A stretch of DNA of 64,000 bases, from positions 3,809,001 through 3,873,000 of the forward strand of contig NC_051094.1 of assembly GCF_901709675.1 (NCBI RefSeq), written 5' to 3'. This DNA is from Syngnathus acus (Eukaryota > Chordata > Actinopteri > Syngnathiformes > Syngnathidae). Below are positions 63,961-64,000 of the stretch, one piece after another. The notes below the pieces were generated by a model. The model was not told where the DNA came from, did no database searches, and was given only the letters and a program-made list of their open reading frames with translations. Each line of letters opens with the position of its first letter. Positions within the stretch are counted from its first letter, which is position 1. The translations under genes and the position numbers were made by a program.

Positions 63961-64000
63961 GGATGCCCACCAGACAGACATTGGGCACAATGGAAACGTT

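Overview
The window is nuclear DNA of a bony fish, most likely a percomorph teleost. Genes are compact with short GT-AG introns, and common teleost interspersed repeats are present. The right two thirds carries a gene set syntenic with human chromosome 9q34 (ZDHHC12, PKN3, SET, ODF2, PTGES2, RALGDS). The kind of C2H2 genes present would fit a pipefish/seahorse-like lineage, but that is only an impression. No virus, prokaryotic system, CRISPR array, tRNA or rRNA was seen. All exon models were read by eye; each was checked for splice-site dinucleotides and codon phase.

Left region (1-24.8 kb): a cluster of ten C2H2 zinc-finger genes. A (exon 1 only), B, C and F are on the minus strand; D, E, G, H, I and J are on the plus strand. 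Every gene has the same two-part design: a short first exon ending in phase 1, then a large exon holding an acidic Lys-Glu-rich linker and 5 to 17 fingers joined by TGEKP linkers. No KRAB, SCAN or BTB domain was recognised. The cluster is evolving actively: a duplicated linker exon and an 81-bp in-frame repeat in B, a premature stop and 168-bp two-finger duplications in C, multi-finger block duplications in H and J, and eroded first fingers in several genes. Several genes share a promoter module with a YY1-like CAAGATGG and an ETS-like GCGGAAGT at near-constant distance from the ATG. F and G are head to head over a 275-bp interval with an NRF1-like site.

Right region (25-64 kb): conserved single-copy genes. 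zdhhc12 (+) and pkn3 (-) are tail to tail. pkn3 and set (+) are head to head. set and odf2 (+) are in tandem. odf2 and ptges2 (-) are tail to tail, and ptges2 and ralgds (+) are head to head. Products are a palmitoyltransferase, a Rho-effector kinase, a histone chaperone/PP2A inhibitor, a centrosomal appendage protein, a membrane-associated prostaglandin E synthase and a Ral exchange factor. They share synteny rather than a pathway.

Between genes there are CTCF-like motifs, including two at the boundary between the zinc-finger cluster and the syntenic block, several degenerate tandem arrays, a MITE-like inverted-repeat element, a LINE 3' end, and long G or C homopolymers. The least explained items are the missing N-terminal HR1 exons of pkn3, an orphan exon-like segment near 40.7 kb, a GC-rich island at 41.1-41.4 kb, and two alternative-exon options in ralgds.
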